Part shown: positions 50,976 to 60,178 of the stretch, piece by piece | Layout: the number at the start of each line of letters is the position of its first letter | Numbering within the stretch: the stretch's first letter is position 1 | Assembly: GCF_016907515.1 (NCBI RefSeq) | Contig: NZ_JAFBBY010000001.1 | Coordinates: 2,046,001-2,110,000, forward strand | Reading direction: 5' to 3' | Length of the DNA: 64,000 bases | Source: Nocardioides nitrophenolicus | GTDB taxonomy: Bacteria; Actinomycetota; Actinomycetes; Propionibacteriales; Nocardioidaceae | Program-made: the position numbers and the translations under genes | Notes under the pieces: model-generated | What the model saw: the letters and a program-made list of their open reading frames with translations, nothing else | Told to the model about the DNA's origin: nothing | The model's database searches: none

Positions 50976-51770
50976 TCAGGCGCCGGCCGTCCGGTCGAGG
51001 AACTCGCCGACCACCTTGGCGAAGGTGGTCGGGTCGTGGTCCACGGACGGGACGCCCACGCCCGGGAGGGTGGCGGACTCGGCGACCCGCAGCCGCTCGA
51101 GCAGGAGCGGCACGTCGGGCAGCGAGAACTCGTCGAGCTCACCGCAGACCACGAGCGTCGGCGCCGCCACGTCCCCGATCCGGTCCTCCATCCGGTAGGC
51201 GTTGACGGCGACGTGCCCCTCCTCGACCCGCTCGCCGAGGCGGACGGCGTCGACCATCAGCCGGTGCCGCAGGTCCGGGCGGTCGGCGGGGTAGAACGCC
51301 GCGCGCCGGTCCCAGAGCAGGGCGTAGTGGCTGCCGTCGTCCGAGATCGGCACCCCGTCGATCGGGGGCCGGGTCGCGACCTTCGCGCGACGCGGCGCGT
51401 CGACGTACGGCACGCCGGAGAGGACCAGCGCGCTCGTCGCGCCGGGCCGGCGCGCGGCGACCTCGAGGCCGACCACGCCGCCGGTGTGATGGCCCACCAG
51501 CGCGGCCCGGTCGATCGCCAGGGCGTCGAGGAGGTCCTCGACCCCGTCGGCGAACAGCTCCACCGACCAGGCCTGTGGCGGGACGTCGGAGGACCCGAAG
51601 CCCAGCGTGTCCGGGGCGATCACGCGGAACCGGTCCGCCAGCAGCGGGATCACGTCGCGGTACTCGTCCCAGGACCGGGGCGTCTGGTGCAGGAGCAGGA
51701 CGACGGGGCCGGAACCGGCCTCGACGTAGTGGATCTGTCCGTGGCGGGTGTCCGCGTAGTGCTTGCGCAT
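50976..51770 (-). CDS. Alpha/beta-hydrolase-fold protein, paralogue of the convergent gene, GHHTG elbow
   Basis: A 264-residue protein. YADTRHGQIHYVEAGSGPVV and LHQTPRSWDEY match the convergent paralogue, and the elbow again is VGHHTGG, His replacing Ser. The C-terminal region SVDHDP retains a His but not in the usual GH motif. GAGGA precedes ATG 51770. It follows the first amidase gene (51800-53224) after 29 bp on the same strand, so it is the last gene of the amidase/ABC operon. Tail-to-tail paralogues suggest duplication with inversion. Confidence 0.8.
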   Translation of the reverse strand: MRKHYADTRHGQIHYVEAGSGPVVLLLHQTPRSWDEYRDVIPLLADRFRVIAPDTLGFGSSDVPPQAWSVELFADGVEDLLDALAIDRAALVGHHTGGVVGLEVAARRPGATSALVLSGVPYVDAPRRAKVATRPPIDGVPISDDGSHYALLWDRRAAFYPADRPDLRHRLMVDAVRLGERVEEGHVAVNAYRMEDRIGDVAAPTLVVCGELDEFSLPDVPLLLERLRVAESATLPGVGVPSVDHDPTTFAKVVGEFLDRTAGA

Positions 51771-51799
51771 GGTGCTGTCCTCGGTCTCGTCGGTGGGGG

Positions 51800-53224
51800 T
51801 CAGGCGGCGAAGGTCGGTGGCCGCAGGTGCGCCCAGGGGCGCACCTGCTCCAGCTCGGCAGCGACGCCGATCAGCAGGTCCTCGCGACCGTGGTCGGCGA
51901 CCAGCTGCACGCCCAGCGGTACGCCGTCGGCGGTGAGCGTGGCGGGCACGGAGATCGCCGGCTGGCCGGTGGTGTTGAACGGCGCGGTGAAGGACAGCAC
52001 GTCCACCGAGAGCTGGATCCCGTCCGGCTCCGCCCACGGCCACCCGACCTGCTTGGGTCGGGAGGCGAAGACCGGGCTCAGCAGCAGGTCGAAGCCACTG
52101 CTCCACCACTGCGCCATCCGCGCGCGGAACTCTCCTTGCCACAGGAAGGTGTCGGCGAGCTCGACGCCGGACAGCTCGCGGCCGCGGCGCAGCCAGTGCT
52201 CGGTGACCGGGTCCAGGTCCCCCGGCCCCGGCGGGCCGATCTCACGGGCCATGGCGTCGACGCTCTGCACGACCGTGACGCTCAGCGCGTCGAAGAAGGC
52301 GGGCAGCGCCCGCGGGTCCAGCATCGCCTCGGGGTGGCCCTCGACCACCTCGTGACCGGCGTCGCTCAGCAGCGCGGCGATCTCGCGCACCGCGGCCCGG
52401 ACCTCGTCGGTGACCTGCGGCGCATGGCCCGGGGCGTGGTCGAGGACGCCGATCCGCAGCCGGCGCGGCGGCTGCTGGAGCGCCGAGACGAAGCCGCCGT
52501 CGGGCGGGTCCAGGGGCGCGGTGGCGTCGCCCGCCGCCGGTCCGGCGACCGCGTCGAGCAGGGCCGCGGTGTCGCGGACGGTCCGGGTCACCACGGCCGG
52601 GACGCTGTGTCCCCAACGGTTGGCGCCGCCGGGACCACCGCTGATCCGGCCGAGGGTGGGCTTCAGGCCGACCAGGTGGCAGAACGCGGCCGGCATCCGG
52701 ATCGAGCCGCCGCCGTCACCGCCCTGGGCGATCGGCACCAGGCCGGCCGCGGTGGCGGCCGAGGCACCGCCGCTCGAGCCGCCGGGGGTGAGGTCGAGGG
52801 ACCACGGGTTGCGGGTCACGCCGTGCACCCGGGACTCGCTGACCGACAGCACGCCGAACTCCGGCGTGGAGGTCTGGCCGAGCACGACGAAGCCGGCGGC
52901 CCGCATCCGCGCCACCATGACGGCGTCGCGCCGTGCGGTGCGTCCGGACCGGGCGACCCAGGCGCTGCCGTAGTGCGCGGGATCCCCGACCGTGTCGTTG
53001 AGCGCCTTGGACAGCGTGGGCACGCCGGCGAACGGAGCCGCCGGGTCGACCCGACGGGCCTCCTCGAGCGCGCGGTCGTAGCGCCGGTGGATCACGCTGT
53101 TGATCGCCGGGTCGACCTGCTCGATCCGCTCGATCGCCGCCTCCACCAGCTCGACGGGCGTCACCTCGCCGGAGCGGACCAGCGCCGCCTGGTCGAGGGC
53201 GTCCAGGGTGGCCAGGTCGCTCAT
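51800..53224 (-). CDS. Amidase (amidase-signature family), copy 1
   Basis: A 474-residue amidase with the Ser-cisSer-Lys triad: Lys73 (TLSKALND), Ser150/151 in TPGGSSGGAS, and nucleophile Ser174 in GGDGGGSIRMPA. FNTTGQPAISVP near the C-terminus is typical. It hydrolyses a carboxamide, anilide or similar. Most similar in the window to copy 3 (both have VRSGEVTP.ELVEAAIERIE). ATGA overlap with the ABC ATPase gene upstream makes it translationally coupled to substrate uptake. Confidence 0.9.
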   Translation of the reverse strand: MSDLATLDALDQAALVRSGEVTPVELVEAAIERIEQVDPAINSVIHRRYDRALEEARRVDPAAPFAGVPTLSKALNDTVGDPAHYGSAWVARSGRTARRDAVMVARMRAAGFVVLGQTSTPEFGVLSVSESRVHGVTRNPWSLDLTPGGSSGGASAATAAGLVPIAQGGDGGGSIRMPAAFCHLVGLKPTLGRISGGPGGANRWGHSVPAVVTRTVRDTAALLDAVAGPAAGDATAPLDPPDGGFVSALQQPPRRLRIGVLDHAPGHAPQVTDEVRAAVREIAALLSDAGHEVVEGHPEAMLDPRALPAFFDALSVTVVQSVDAMAREIGPPGPGDLDPVTEHWLRRGRELSGVELADTFLWQGEFRARMAQWWSSGFDLLLSPVFASRPKQVGWPWAEPDGIQLSVDVLSFTAPFNTTGQPAISVPATLTADGVPLGVQLVADHGREDLLIGVAAELEQVRPWAHLRPPTFAA

Positions 53225-55122
53225 GCCAGCTCCCTCTCCCGCTCCGGCGCCGACGACGCCGCCGACCCCGCCGAAGCCGCCGTGGAGGTCGGCGCGTGAC
53301 AGGCGACGAGCTGTCGGGGGCGCACCTCGACCAGGTCGGGCACCTCGCTCCAGCAGCGGGCCATCGCCATCGGGCAGCGTGGCGCGAAGGCACACGCCGG
53401 ATGCTCCCGCTGCTCGGCGGTGAGCTCGAACGCGGCCGGGTCGGCGACCTGCTCGGGGTCGGCGACGTCGGTGTCGCGGTGCCGGGGATCGGTCGACGGC
53501 ACAGCGGCGACGAGCGCCCTGGTGTACCAGTGCTGGGCGTTCGCGAAGACCTCCTCGCCCGGCCCCACCTCGACCAGGCGGCCGGCGTACATCACGGCGA
53601 CCCGGTCGCTGATCGCCCGCACCACGGAGAGGTTGTGGGAGATGAACACATAGGTCAGGTCCCGCTGCTCCCGGACCCGGTCGAGCAGACCCAGCACCTG
53701 GGCCTGCACCGACACGTCGAGCGCCGAGGTCGGCTCGTCCAGGATCACGATCTCGGGTGAGGAGCTCACCGCGCGCGCGATGGCGATGCGCTGCTTCTGC
53801 CCGCCGGAGAACTCGTGGGGCAGCCGCTGGGCGCTCTCCTCGGGGAGCCCGACCTCCCTCAGCAGCTCCTGGACCCGGGCGTCCGCGGTCGGTCGGCTCA
53901 CTCCCTCGACGGTCAGCGGCTCGCGGATCGACCGGCCCACCTTCATCCGGGGGTTGAGCGACCCGGCCGGATGCTGGAACACCATCTGGATCTTGCCGCG
54001 GATCCTGCGGCCGAGCGCGCCCTTGAGCTGTCCGTAGTGGACGCCGTTCATCCGCAGGTCCCCGGTGGAGGCATCCTCGAGGCGCACCAGCAGCTTGGCC
54101 AGAGTGCTCTTGCCCGAGCCGGACTCGCCCACGATCCCGAGCACCTCGCCGCGGTGCACCTGCAGGGAGACGTCGTCGACGGCGACCACCTGACGCCCCT
54201 TGGAGCGGTACCGCTTCGAGGCATGGGCCGCCTCGAGGACCACCTCGGCCGGTCCCTCCGGCGGCGCGGCCGGCGCGCGGTCCTGGGCCGCGGCGTCCAG
54301 GTCGGGCGCGGCGTCGAGCAGCCTGCGGGCGTAGTCGGTGCTCGGCGACAGGAGGACCTGCTGGACAGAGCCCTGCTCGACGATCTCGCCGTCGAGCATC
54401 ACCGCGACGCGGTCCGCGGTCTGGGCGATCACGCCCATGTCGTGGGAGACCAGGACGATGCCGACGCCGAGCTCGTCGCGGATCGAGCGGAACAGCGTGA
54501 GGATGCCCGCCTGGACCGTCACGTCGAGTGCGGTGGTCGGCTCGTCGGCGAGCAGGATCTCCGGCTTCCCGGCCAGCGCCACCGCGATGGCGGCGCGCTG
54601 GCGCAGGCCGCCCGAGAGCTGGTGCGGGAACTGCCGGGCACGCCGCTCGGGCTCCGGCAGGCCGACCTGGCGCATCAGGTTCAGCACCTCCTCCCGACAG
54701 CGGGCCCCCGACAGGCCCTGGTGCCGCTTGACGACCTCGCCGATCTGCGCGCCGATGCGCATGCACGGGTCCAGCGCGCCCATGGCGTCCTGGAAGACCA
54801 TGGCGATGCGCCGACCGCGCAGGGCGGTGAGCTGCTGGGGCGAGGAGCCGAGGACGTCGACGCCGCACACCTCGAAGCGCTCCGCCGAGATCCGGGCGGT
54901 CTGGGGGAGCAGGCCGAGCGCGGCCATCGCGACGGTGCTCTTGCCGCTGCCACTCTCCCCGATCAGCCCGAGGATCTCACCCGAGGAGACCGTCAGCCCG
55001 ACTCCTCGGACGCTGGGTGCGGACCCGCCGTAGGAGATGGTCAGGTCACGGACGTCGAGCAGTGTCCGGGCGTCCTGCGGGGCGGTCTCGTCCTGGGCCG
55101 ACCGGGGAGAGTTGGCGTTCAT
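53221..55122 (-). CDS. Fused peptide-type ABC transporter ATPase (DppD-DppF fusion)
   Basis: A 633-residue protein with two complete nucleotide-binding domains. First: GESGSGKSTVAM, LSGGLRQRAAIAVAL, DEPTTALDVTVQ. Second: GESGSGKSTLAKLL, FSGGQKQRIAIARAV, DEPTSALDVSVQ. Each ends with the oligopeptide-type C-terminal extension; the second contains CAFAPRCPMA for iron-sulphur or Cys-rich tail. It energises the importer formed by the binding protein and permeases just upstream. Start ATG 55122, 7 bp after the binding-protein stop; longer frames are shadow. Fusion of the two ATPases is common in actinobacteria. Confidence 0.93.
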   Translation of the reverse strand: MNANSPRSAQDETAPQDARTLLDVRDLTISYGGSAPSVRGVGLTVSSGEILGLIGESGSGKSTVAMAALGLLPQTARISAERFEVCGVDVLGSSPQQLTALRGRRIAMVFQDAMGALDPCMRIGAQIGEVVKRHQGLSGARCREEVLNLMRQVGLPEPERRARQFPHQLSGGLRQRAAIAVALAGKPEILLADEPTTALDVTVQAGILTLFRSIRDELGVGIVLVSHDMGVIAQTADRVAVMLDGEIVEQGSVQQVLLSPSTDYARRLLDAAPDLDAAAQDRAPAAPPEGPAEVVLEAAHASKRYRSKGRQVVAVDDVSLQVHRGEVLGIVGESGSGKSTLAKLLVRLEDASTGDLRMNGVHYGQLKGALGRRIRGKIQMVFQHPAGSLNPRMKVGRSIREPLTVEGVSRPTADARVQELLREVGLPEESAQRLPHEFSGGQKQRIAIARAVSSSPEIVILDEPTSALDVSVQAQVLGLLDRVREQRDLTYVFISHNLSVVRAISDRVAVMYAGRLVEVGPGEEVFANAQHWYTRALVAAVPSTDPRHRDTDVADPEQVADPAAFELTAEQREHPACAFAPRCPMAMARCWSEVPDLVEVRPRQLVACHAPTSTAASAGSAASSAPERERELA

Positions 55123-55129
55123 TCGTTCG

Positions 55130-56704
55130 TCATCCCATCCATGCGTTCTTGAGGAGGATCCGGGTGCCCGACGCGTCGGCCGTGAAGCCGTGCAGCTTCT
55201 TGGTCCACATGTCGTAGGCGGACGGCGCGGCGTAGGGCACGATCTGGTAGACGTTCTCTGCGATGTAGTCGCCGATCTCCTGGTACCTCGCCTTGCGGTC
55301 CTCGTCCCCACCCGTCGTGGTGACGGCGTCCGACATCATCTGCCACAGCTTCGGGTCGTCGACCTTGGTGGCGGTGCTGTCCTTGGCGAACCAGAGCGCG
55401 AGGTACTGGCTCGCGTCGGCGTTGAGCGCCGCGTTCAGCACGATCATGTCGGCGTCCCACTTGCCGGAGAGCAGGTTGCTGACCAGCGTGGAGAACGGCG
55501 TCGGGACCACGTCCACCTCGATCCCGATCTTGCCGAGCTGCTCGGCCAGCAGCTGGGCCGTGGGCAGGGCGTTCTGGTTCTCCGACTGGAGGATCAGCTT
55601 GAGGCGCACGTCCTTCTCGCCCGACTCCGCGAGCAGCTGCTTGGCCTGCTCCGGGTCGTACTGGTAGTTGGGCGTGTCCTTCGTCGCGGGCGAGCCCAGC
55701 GGGTCCGCCGGGGGCACCGTGTAGGCGAGCTCGCCGGCGCCCTGCGAGCCGATCTCGATCAGCTGCTCGCGGTCGATGCCGACGCTGATCGCCTGGCGCA
55801 CCTTCGGGTTGGCCAGCGCCCCGTCGGTCATGTTGAGACCGACCCAGTAGGACAGGTTGTACGCCGGACCGACGTTGAGGCCCTTCGCCTTCACCGCCTC
55901 GGCGTTCTTGGGCACCCGCGCCTGCATCATGTCGATGGAGCCGGAGGTGAACGCCGAGATCCGCGTGGACTCGTCGGCCATCAGCCGGAAGTCGACGCCG
56001 TCGAGATAGGGCTTGCCCTCGTCCCAGTAGTCGTCGAAGCGGACCGTGCTGATCAGCGAGCCCTCCCGGAACTCCTTCAGCTTGAACGGGCCGGTGCCGT
56101 TCTCCTTGGTCTTCTGCTCGTCCGCGTCCGTGCTCTCGACCCACTTCTTGCTCACGATGCCCGCGCTCCACGGCTGAGCCAGCAGGTGCAGCAGCGACGC
56201 CTGCGGCTCAGACAGCTCGATGACGACCTTGTTCGCGGCAGGGGCGGTGATGGCCTTGAAGTTGTAGAGCGAGGAGTACGGCGAGTGCTGCTCGGGGTCG
56301 ACGATGCGCTCGAGGCTGAACACCACGTCCTCGGCGGTCAGGTCCGACCCGTCGTGGAACTTCACGCCGTCGCGCAGCGTGAACTCGTAGGTCAGGTCAC
56401 CGGTCTGGTTCCACTCGGTCGCCAGGCCCGGCTCGATGGTCTGGCCGTCCTCCCCGAGGGAGAGCAGGCCCTCGTAGAACTGCGCGACCATGCGCTTGGC
56501 GTTGAAGGCCTGGGCCATGATCGGGTCGAAGCCGCTGAGCGGCTGGCTGTCCTCCCCGACGATCAGGGTGCCGCCGCGCCGCGGCGTACCGCCGTCGCCG
56601 TCGTTGCTGGTGCCGGACGTGCCCCCGCACGCAGCGAGCGCTGCAGCCAGGATCGAGGCTCCGACCACCGCCCCGAGTCGGCGTGTTCTGCGAGTAAGCG
56701 ACAT
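55130..56704 (-). CDS. Extracellular solute-binding lipoprotein, family 5 (DppA/OppA type)
   Basis: A 524-residue lipoprotein. Signal peptide with lipobox ILAAALAAC, so anchored at Cys26. The SBP_bac_5 fold is clear: GGTLIVGEDSQPLSGFDPI, TEWNQTGDLTYEFTLRDGVKFHDGSDLTAEDVVFSLER in outline, and NPKVRQAISVGIDREQL. This family binds oligopeptides, but also opines, nickel and many amides. It captures the substrate for the DppB/DppC/DppDF importer. Given three amidases in the operon, an amide or peptide-like ligand is likely. 70 bp separate it from the permease gene upstream. Confidence 0.92.
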   Translation of the reverse strand: MSLTRRTRRLGAVVGASILAAALAACGGTSGTSNDGDGGTPRRGGTLIVGEDSQPLSGFDPIMAQAFNAKRMVAQFYEGLLSLGEDGQTIEPGLATEWNQTGDLTYEFTLRDGVKFHDGSDLTAEDVVFSLERIVDPEQHSPYSSLYNFKAITAPAANKVVIELSEPQASLLHLLAQPWSAGIVSKKWVESTDADEQKTKENGTGPFKLKEFREGSLISTVRFDDYWDEGKPYLDGVDFRLMADESTRISAFTSGSIDMMQARVPKNAEAVKAKGLNVGPAYNLSYWVGLNMTDGALANPKVRQAISVGIDREQLIEIGSQGAGELAYTVPPADPLGSPATKDTPNYQYDPEQAKQLLAESGEKDVRLKLILQSENQNALPTAQLLAEQLGKIGIEVDVVPTPFSTLVSNLLSGKWDADMIVLNAALNADASQYLALWFAKDSTATKVDDPKLWQMMSDAVTTTGGDEDRKARYQEIGDYIAENVYQIVPYAAPSAYDMWTKKLHGFTADASGTRILLKNAWMG

Positions 56705-56774
56705 GAGTCGCGCCCTTTCTCTGTGGCCGTCGCCCGAAGGAGACGGTCTGGTGGTGGTGTGCAGCGGGAGTCGC

Positions 56775-57638
56775 TCAGATGAGCGAGCGCTTGCCCGCGT
56801 TGAAGCCTTCGCCGACCAGGCCCCAGCCGATCGAGGCCAGGAGCAACGCCCCCGCTGGCGCCAGCGGCAGCCAGGGGCACTGCGTCATGTAGTTCTGCGA
56901 GGCGAAGATCATGTTTCCCCAGCTCGGCTCGGGCGGCTGGACGCCCAGACCGAGATAGCTCAGCGAGGACTCGACGAGGATCGCGATGGCCGCGGTGTTG
57001 GCGAACTGCACGGCCAGGAGGGGCAGCACGTTGGGGACCAGGTGCTTGATCGCGATCGCCCAGGACGAGACCCCGGAGACCCGCGCCGAGAGGACGAACT
57101 CCCGGCTGCGCAGCTCCATGCTGGACGTCCGCACGACCCGGGCGAACTGCGGCACCGAGATCACCGTGAGCACCACGATCAGGATCGGCTTCGTGGGGTC
57201 GAGCACCGTCACCGCGCTGAGCGCGAGCAGCAGCGACGGGAAGGAGAGGACCAGGTCGATGCCGGCCATCAGGATCGAGTCCAGCCAACCGCCGCGCAGG
57301 CCGGCCGCGATCCCGATCGCGGTGCCGACGACCAGGGCCAGGCTCGCCGCCGCCACCGAGATGAACAGCGACGTCTGGCCCGCCGTGAGCAGTCGGACCA
57401 GGTAGTCGCGGCCCAGGTCGTCGGTGCCCAGCCAGTGCTCGGCGGACGGTGCGTCGAAGGGCCGGCCGGCCACCTGCGACGGGGTGAAGTCGGTCCACCA
57501 CGACGCCGTCAGCGAGAGCAGGATCAGCACCGCCAGGATCACGATGCCGGCAGTCGCCTCCTTGCGCGAGCGGAGGGACGGCCGTCGCCGGCGGCGGCCG
57601 GGCAGGCGCGTCGAGGGCGCCTTCGCGAGTTCGGTCAT
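56775..57638 (-). CDS. ABC transporter permease (DppC type)
   Basis: A 287-residue membrane protein with an N-terminal helix (about 27-48), the DppC extracytoplasmic segment HWLGTDDLGRDYLVRLL, and five further helices. The EAA-type loop contacting the ATPase is SARVSGVSSWAIAIKHLVPN. C-terminal signature LESSLSYLGLGVQPPEPSWGNM (read VESSLSYLGLG here). ATG 57638 overlaps the dppB stop by one base (TGATG). Forms the channel with the neighbouring DppB-type permease. Confidence 0.92.
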   Translation of the reverse strand: MTELAKAPSTRLPGRRRRRPSLRSRKEATAGIVILAVLILLSLTASWWTDFTPSQVAGRPFDAPSAEHWLGTDDLGRDYLVRLLTAGQTSLFISVAAASLALVVGTAIGIAAGLRGGWLDSILMAGIDLVLSFPSLLLALSAVTVLDPTKPILIVVLTVISVPQFARVVRTSSMELRSREFVLSARVSGVSSWAIAIKHLVPNVLPLLAVQFANTAAIAILVESSLSYLGLGVQPPEPSWGNMIFASQNYMTQCPWLPLAPAGALLLASIGWGLVGEGFNAGKRSLI

Positions 57639-58657
57639 CAGTCTCGTCCGATCTTCGGGTCGATCAGGGGGATGAGGAGGTCGACGATGAAGTTGAGGAG
57701 CACGAAGGTGGCGCCGAGCACGAGGATGCAGGCCTGGGCGACGGCGTAGTCGTGCTGGGTGATCGCGCTCACCGTGAGCTGTCCGATGCCCGGGATCGCG
57801 AAGACGTTCTCGATCAGGATCGAGTTGCCCACGATGCCCGCCATCTGCAGGCCGGCGACCGTCGCGACCGGAGCCGCCGCGTTGCGTACGCCGTGCCGGA
57901 GCGTGGCCTGGAGCTTCGTGCTGCCCGTGGCGAGCGCCGTGCGGATGAAGTCCTGCTCGTAGACCTCGAGCATCGAGCTGCGCATGTAGCGGCACAGGGT
58001 GGAGCCGAGCGGCAGGCCGAGCGCGATGCTCGGCAGGATCATGGTCTGCAGGTTCTTCATCGGGTCGTCCGCGAAGGACACGAAGCCCAGCGTCGGCCAG
58101 GTCGGGAACAGGGCCGAGAAGATCAGCACCAGCCCGACACCGAACACGAACACCGGGATCGCCAGGCCGACGAAGGTCGCCGACCGGGCGGCGACGTCGA
58201 CACCGCGGCCGCGGCGCAGCGCGGCGATCGCGCCCGCGGGCACGCCCCACGCCGCGGAGATGATGGTGGCGAAGATGGCCAGCTCGAAGGTGTTCGGCAA
58301 CCGCTCGCCGATCAGCTCCCGGACCGGCAGGCCGTTGAAGACCGACGTGCCGAGGTCGCCGCGGAGGGTGTTGCCGAGCCAGGTGAGGTACTGCACCGGG
58401 AGCGGCTCGTTGAGGCCCAGGTCCTCGGTCAGCTTGGCCCGGGTCGCGGCGTCGCTGTAGGGGCCGGCGAGGGTGTCCACGGGGCTGCCGGGCAGCAGGT
58501 GGACCAGGCCGAAGGCGATCAGCGAGAGGGCGAACAGCACACCGAGACCGCGCAGCACGCGCCACAGCACGAAGGTGACGATCGGTGGCAGGCCCGCGAA
58601 CCGTGGGGGGCGAGCCGTTCGGGGGGCGCCCAGGGCGCCGGGGGCGACGTCGGTCAT
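57638..58657 (-). CDS. ABC transporter permease (DppB type)
   Basis: A 339-residue membrane protein: N-terminal helix at about 28-50, the DppB loop YSDAATRAKLTEDLGLNEPLP, which is the conserved D-x-GL-NxPLP segment, then five helices. The ATPase-contact loop reads TALATGSTKLQATLRHGVRNA. It pairs with the DppC-type permease. AGGAGC precedes ATG 58657, and the amidase copy 2 gene ends 57 bp upstream, so it belongs to one long operon that begins with the amidases. Confidence 0.92.
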   Translation of the reverse strand: MTDVAPGALGAPRTARPPRFAGLPPIVTFVLWRVLRGLGVLFALSLIAFGLVHLLPGSPVDTLAGPYSDAATRAKLTEDLGLNEPLPVQYLTWLGNTLRGDLGTSVFNGLPVRELIGERLPNTFELAIFATIISAAWGVPAGAIAALRRGRGVDVAARSATFVGLAIPVFVFGVGLVLIFSALFPTWPTLGFVSFADDPMKNLQTMILPSIALGLPLGSTLCRYMRSSMLEVYEQDFIRTALATGSTKLQATLRHGVRNAAAPVATVAGLQMAGIVGNSILIENVFAIPGIGQLTVSAITQHDYAVAQACILVLGATFVLLNFIVDLLIPLIDPKIGRD

Positions 58658-58714
58658 GTCAATGAGCTCCTACCGATTCGGACGGGAACGGCCGCAGGCC
58701 TGTGCTGCTCGATC

Positions 58715-60178
58715 TCACCGTTGCTCGCCCCTGTTACGTCCAGATGAAGTGTCGGCCGTGGCTCCCGAGCCCGTCCACGCGCGGAGGTGGTCGGTCATCG
58801 CGAAGCCGCCGAAGGCGTCCTCGAGCACCTGCTGGGCGGCGAGGACGAGGTCCTCCCGCCAGGCCGGAGCGACCACCTGCACGCCGATCGGCAGCCCGTC
58901 GGACACCGCCACCGGCGCGGATCCGGCCGGCAGTCCCGCGATGCTGTAGGTGTGGGTGTAGTTGAAGGACTCGTAGCGCAGGTACCGCTCGCCGGGTACG
59001 CCGGCGGGCGGCTCGCCGTGCAGCGGCGCCGGTCCGGCGACGACGGGAGCGAGCACCACGTCGTAGTCCGCGACCCACCGACGGACCTCGGCCCGCAGGT
59101 CGAAAATCTCCTGGAGCAGCGCGAAGTAGTCCGCGGCGCTCGTCGAGCCACCGTACGGCGGGTGCCGGACGAGCTCGAGGAACTGGGGGACGTGGTCCTC
59201 GGGTCGGTCGCCGACGAGGTCGAGCAGGCGCTCTCCCCCGTCGGCGGCGGTGGCCCGGAAGAAGTACTCGGTGGCACGGCGCACTCCGGCCGGCGGGACG
59301 ACCTCCACGACCGTGGCTCCGGCCTCGCCGAGCGCCACCGCGGCCTTCTCGACCGCCGCGCGGACCTCGGACACCGGCGCCGCGACGCCGTCCTCGACGT
59401 ACCAGCCCACGCGGAGCCGGGACACGTCGACGGCGGTCCAGTCCGCGAACGGCACGGGAGGCGCGAAGGGGTCGACGAGGTCCGGTCCGGCCAGCACCCC
59501 CAGCAGCGACGCGATGTCGGCGGTGCCGCGGCCCATCGGGCCGACGCAGGTCAGGTCGAAGGTGCTGCCGGCCCGGCCCGGCGGCCAGGCACCCGTCCCC
59601 GGCACCCGTCCCGTGGTGGGGCGGAGCCCGAACAGGCCGCAGAAGGCCGACGGGACGCGGATCGAGCCACCCCCGTCGGTGCCGATGCCGAGCGGCGACG
59701 CGTCCGCGCCGAGGACGGCACCCTCCCCTCCGCTGGAGCCGCCCGGCGTACGCCGTGGGTCGAAGGGATGGTCGGTCCTGCCGTAGACCCGGTTGTCGGT
59801 CTCGTACGACATGCCCAGCTCCGGCATGTTCGTCTTGCCGAGCACCACGGCACCCGCCGCCTTGACCCGGCGCACGACCTCGGCGTCGCGGACCGGCTGG
59901 TCGGCCCGGGCCAACGACCCGGTCCGGCACGGCATGCCCACCGCGTCCAGCCCGTCCTTGACGGTGAGGGGGATGCCGAGCAGCGGTCCGTCCTCGCCGG
60001 CGCGGATGCGGGCGTCCGCCGCCGCGGCCGCCGCGCGCGCCGCCTCGTCGTCCCGGGCCACGACGGCGTTGAGGTGGGCGACCGCGTCGAGACGGGCGAG
60101 GTAGTGCTCGCAGAGCTCGACGGCGGACAGCTCACCCCTGCGCAGCTGCTCGCGCCAGGCGGTTGCGGTGGGCTCCAT
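58715..60178 (-). CDS. Amidase (amidase-signature family), copy 2
   Basis: A 487-residue amidase: Lys74 (IPLTVKDGLD), Ser148/149 in TPGGSSGGEG and nucleophile Ser172 in GTDGGGSIRVPS. It differs from copies 1 and 3, which share the N-terminal RSGEVTP segment and an RNPWxLD motif; here the latter is DHPFDPRRT. This suggests a separate origin and a different amide specificity. TGATG overlap with the upstream amidase gene. Ends 57 bp before the permease gene. Confidence 0.9.
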   Translation of the reverse strand: MEPTATAWREQLRRGELSAVELCEHYLARLDAVAHLNAVVARDDEAARAAAAAADARIRAGEDGPLLGIPLTVKDGLDAVGMPCRTGSLARADQPVRDAEVVRRVKAAGAVVLGKTNMPELGMSYETDNRVYGRTDHPFDPRRTPGGSSGGEGAVLGADASPLGIGTDGGGSIRVPSAFCGLFGLRPTTGRVPGTGAWPPGRAGSTFDLTCVGPMGRGTADIASLLGVLAGPDLVDPFAPPVPFADWTAVDVSRLRVGWYVEDGVAAPVSEVRAAVEKAAVALGEAGATVVEVVPPAGVRRATEYFFRATAADGGERLLDLVGDRPEDHVPQFLELVRHPPYGGSTSAADYFALLQEIFDLRAEVRRWVADYDVVLAPVVAGPAPLHGEPPAGVPGERYLRYESFNYTHTYSIAGLPAGSAPVAVSDGLPIGVQVVAPAWREDLVLAAQQVLEDAFGGFAMTDHLRAWTGSGATADTSSGRNRGEQR

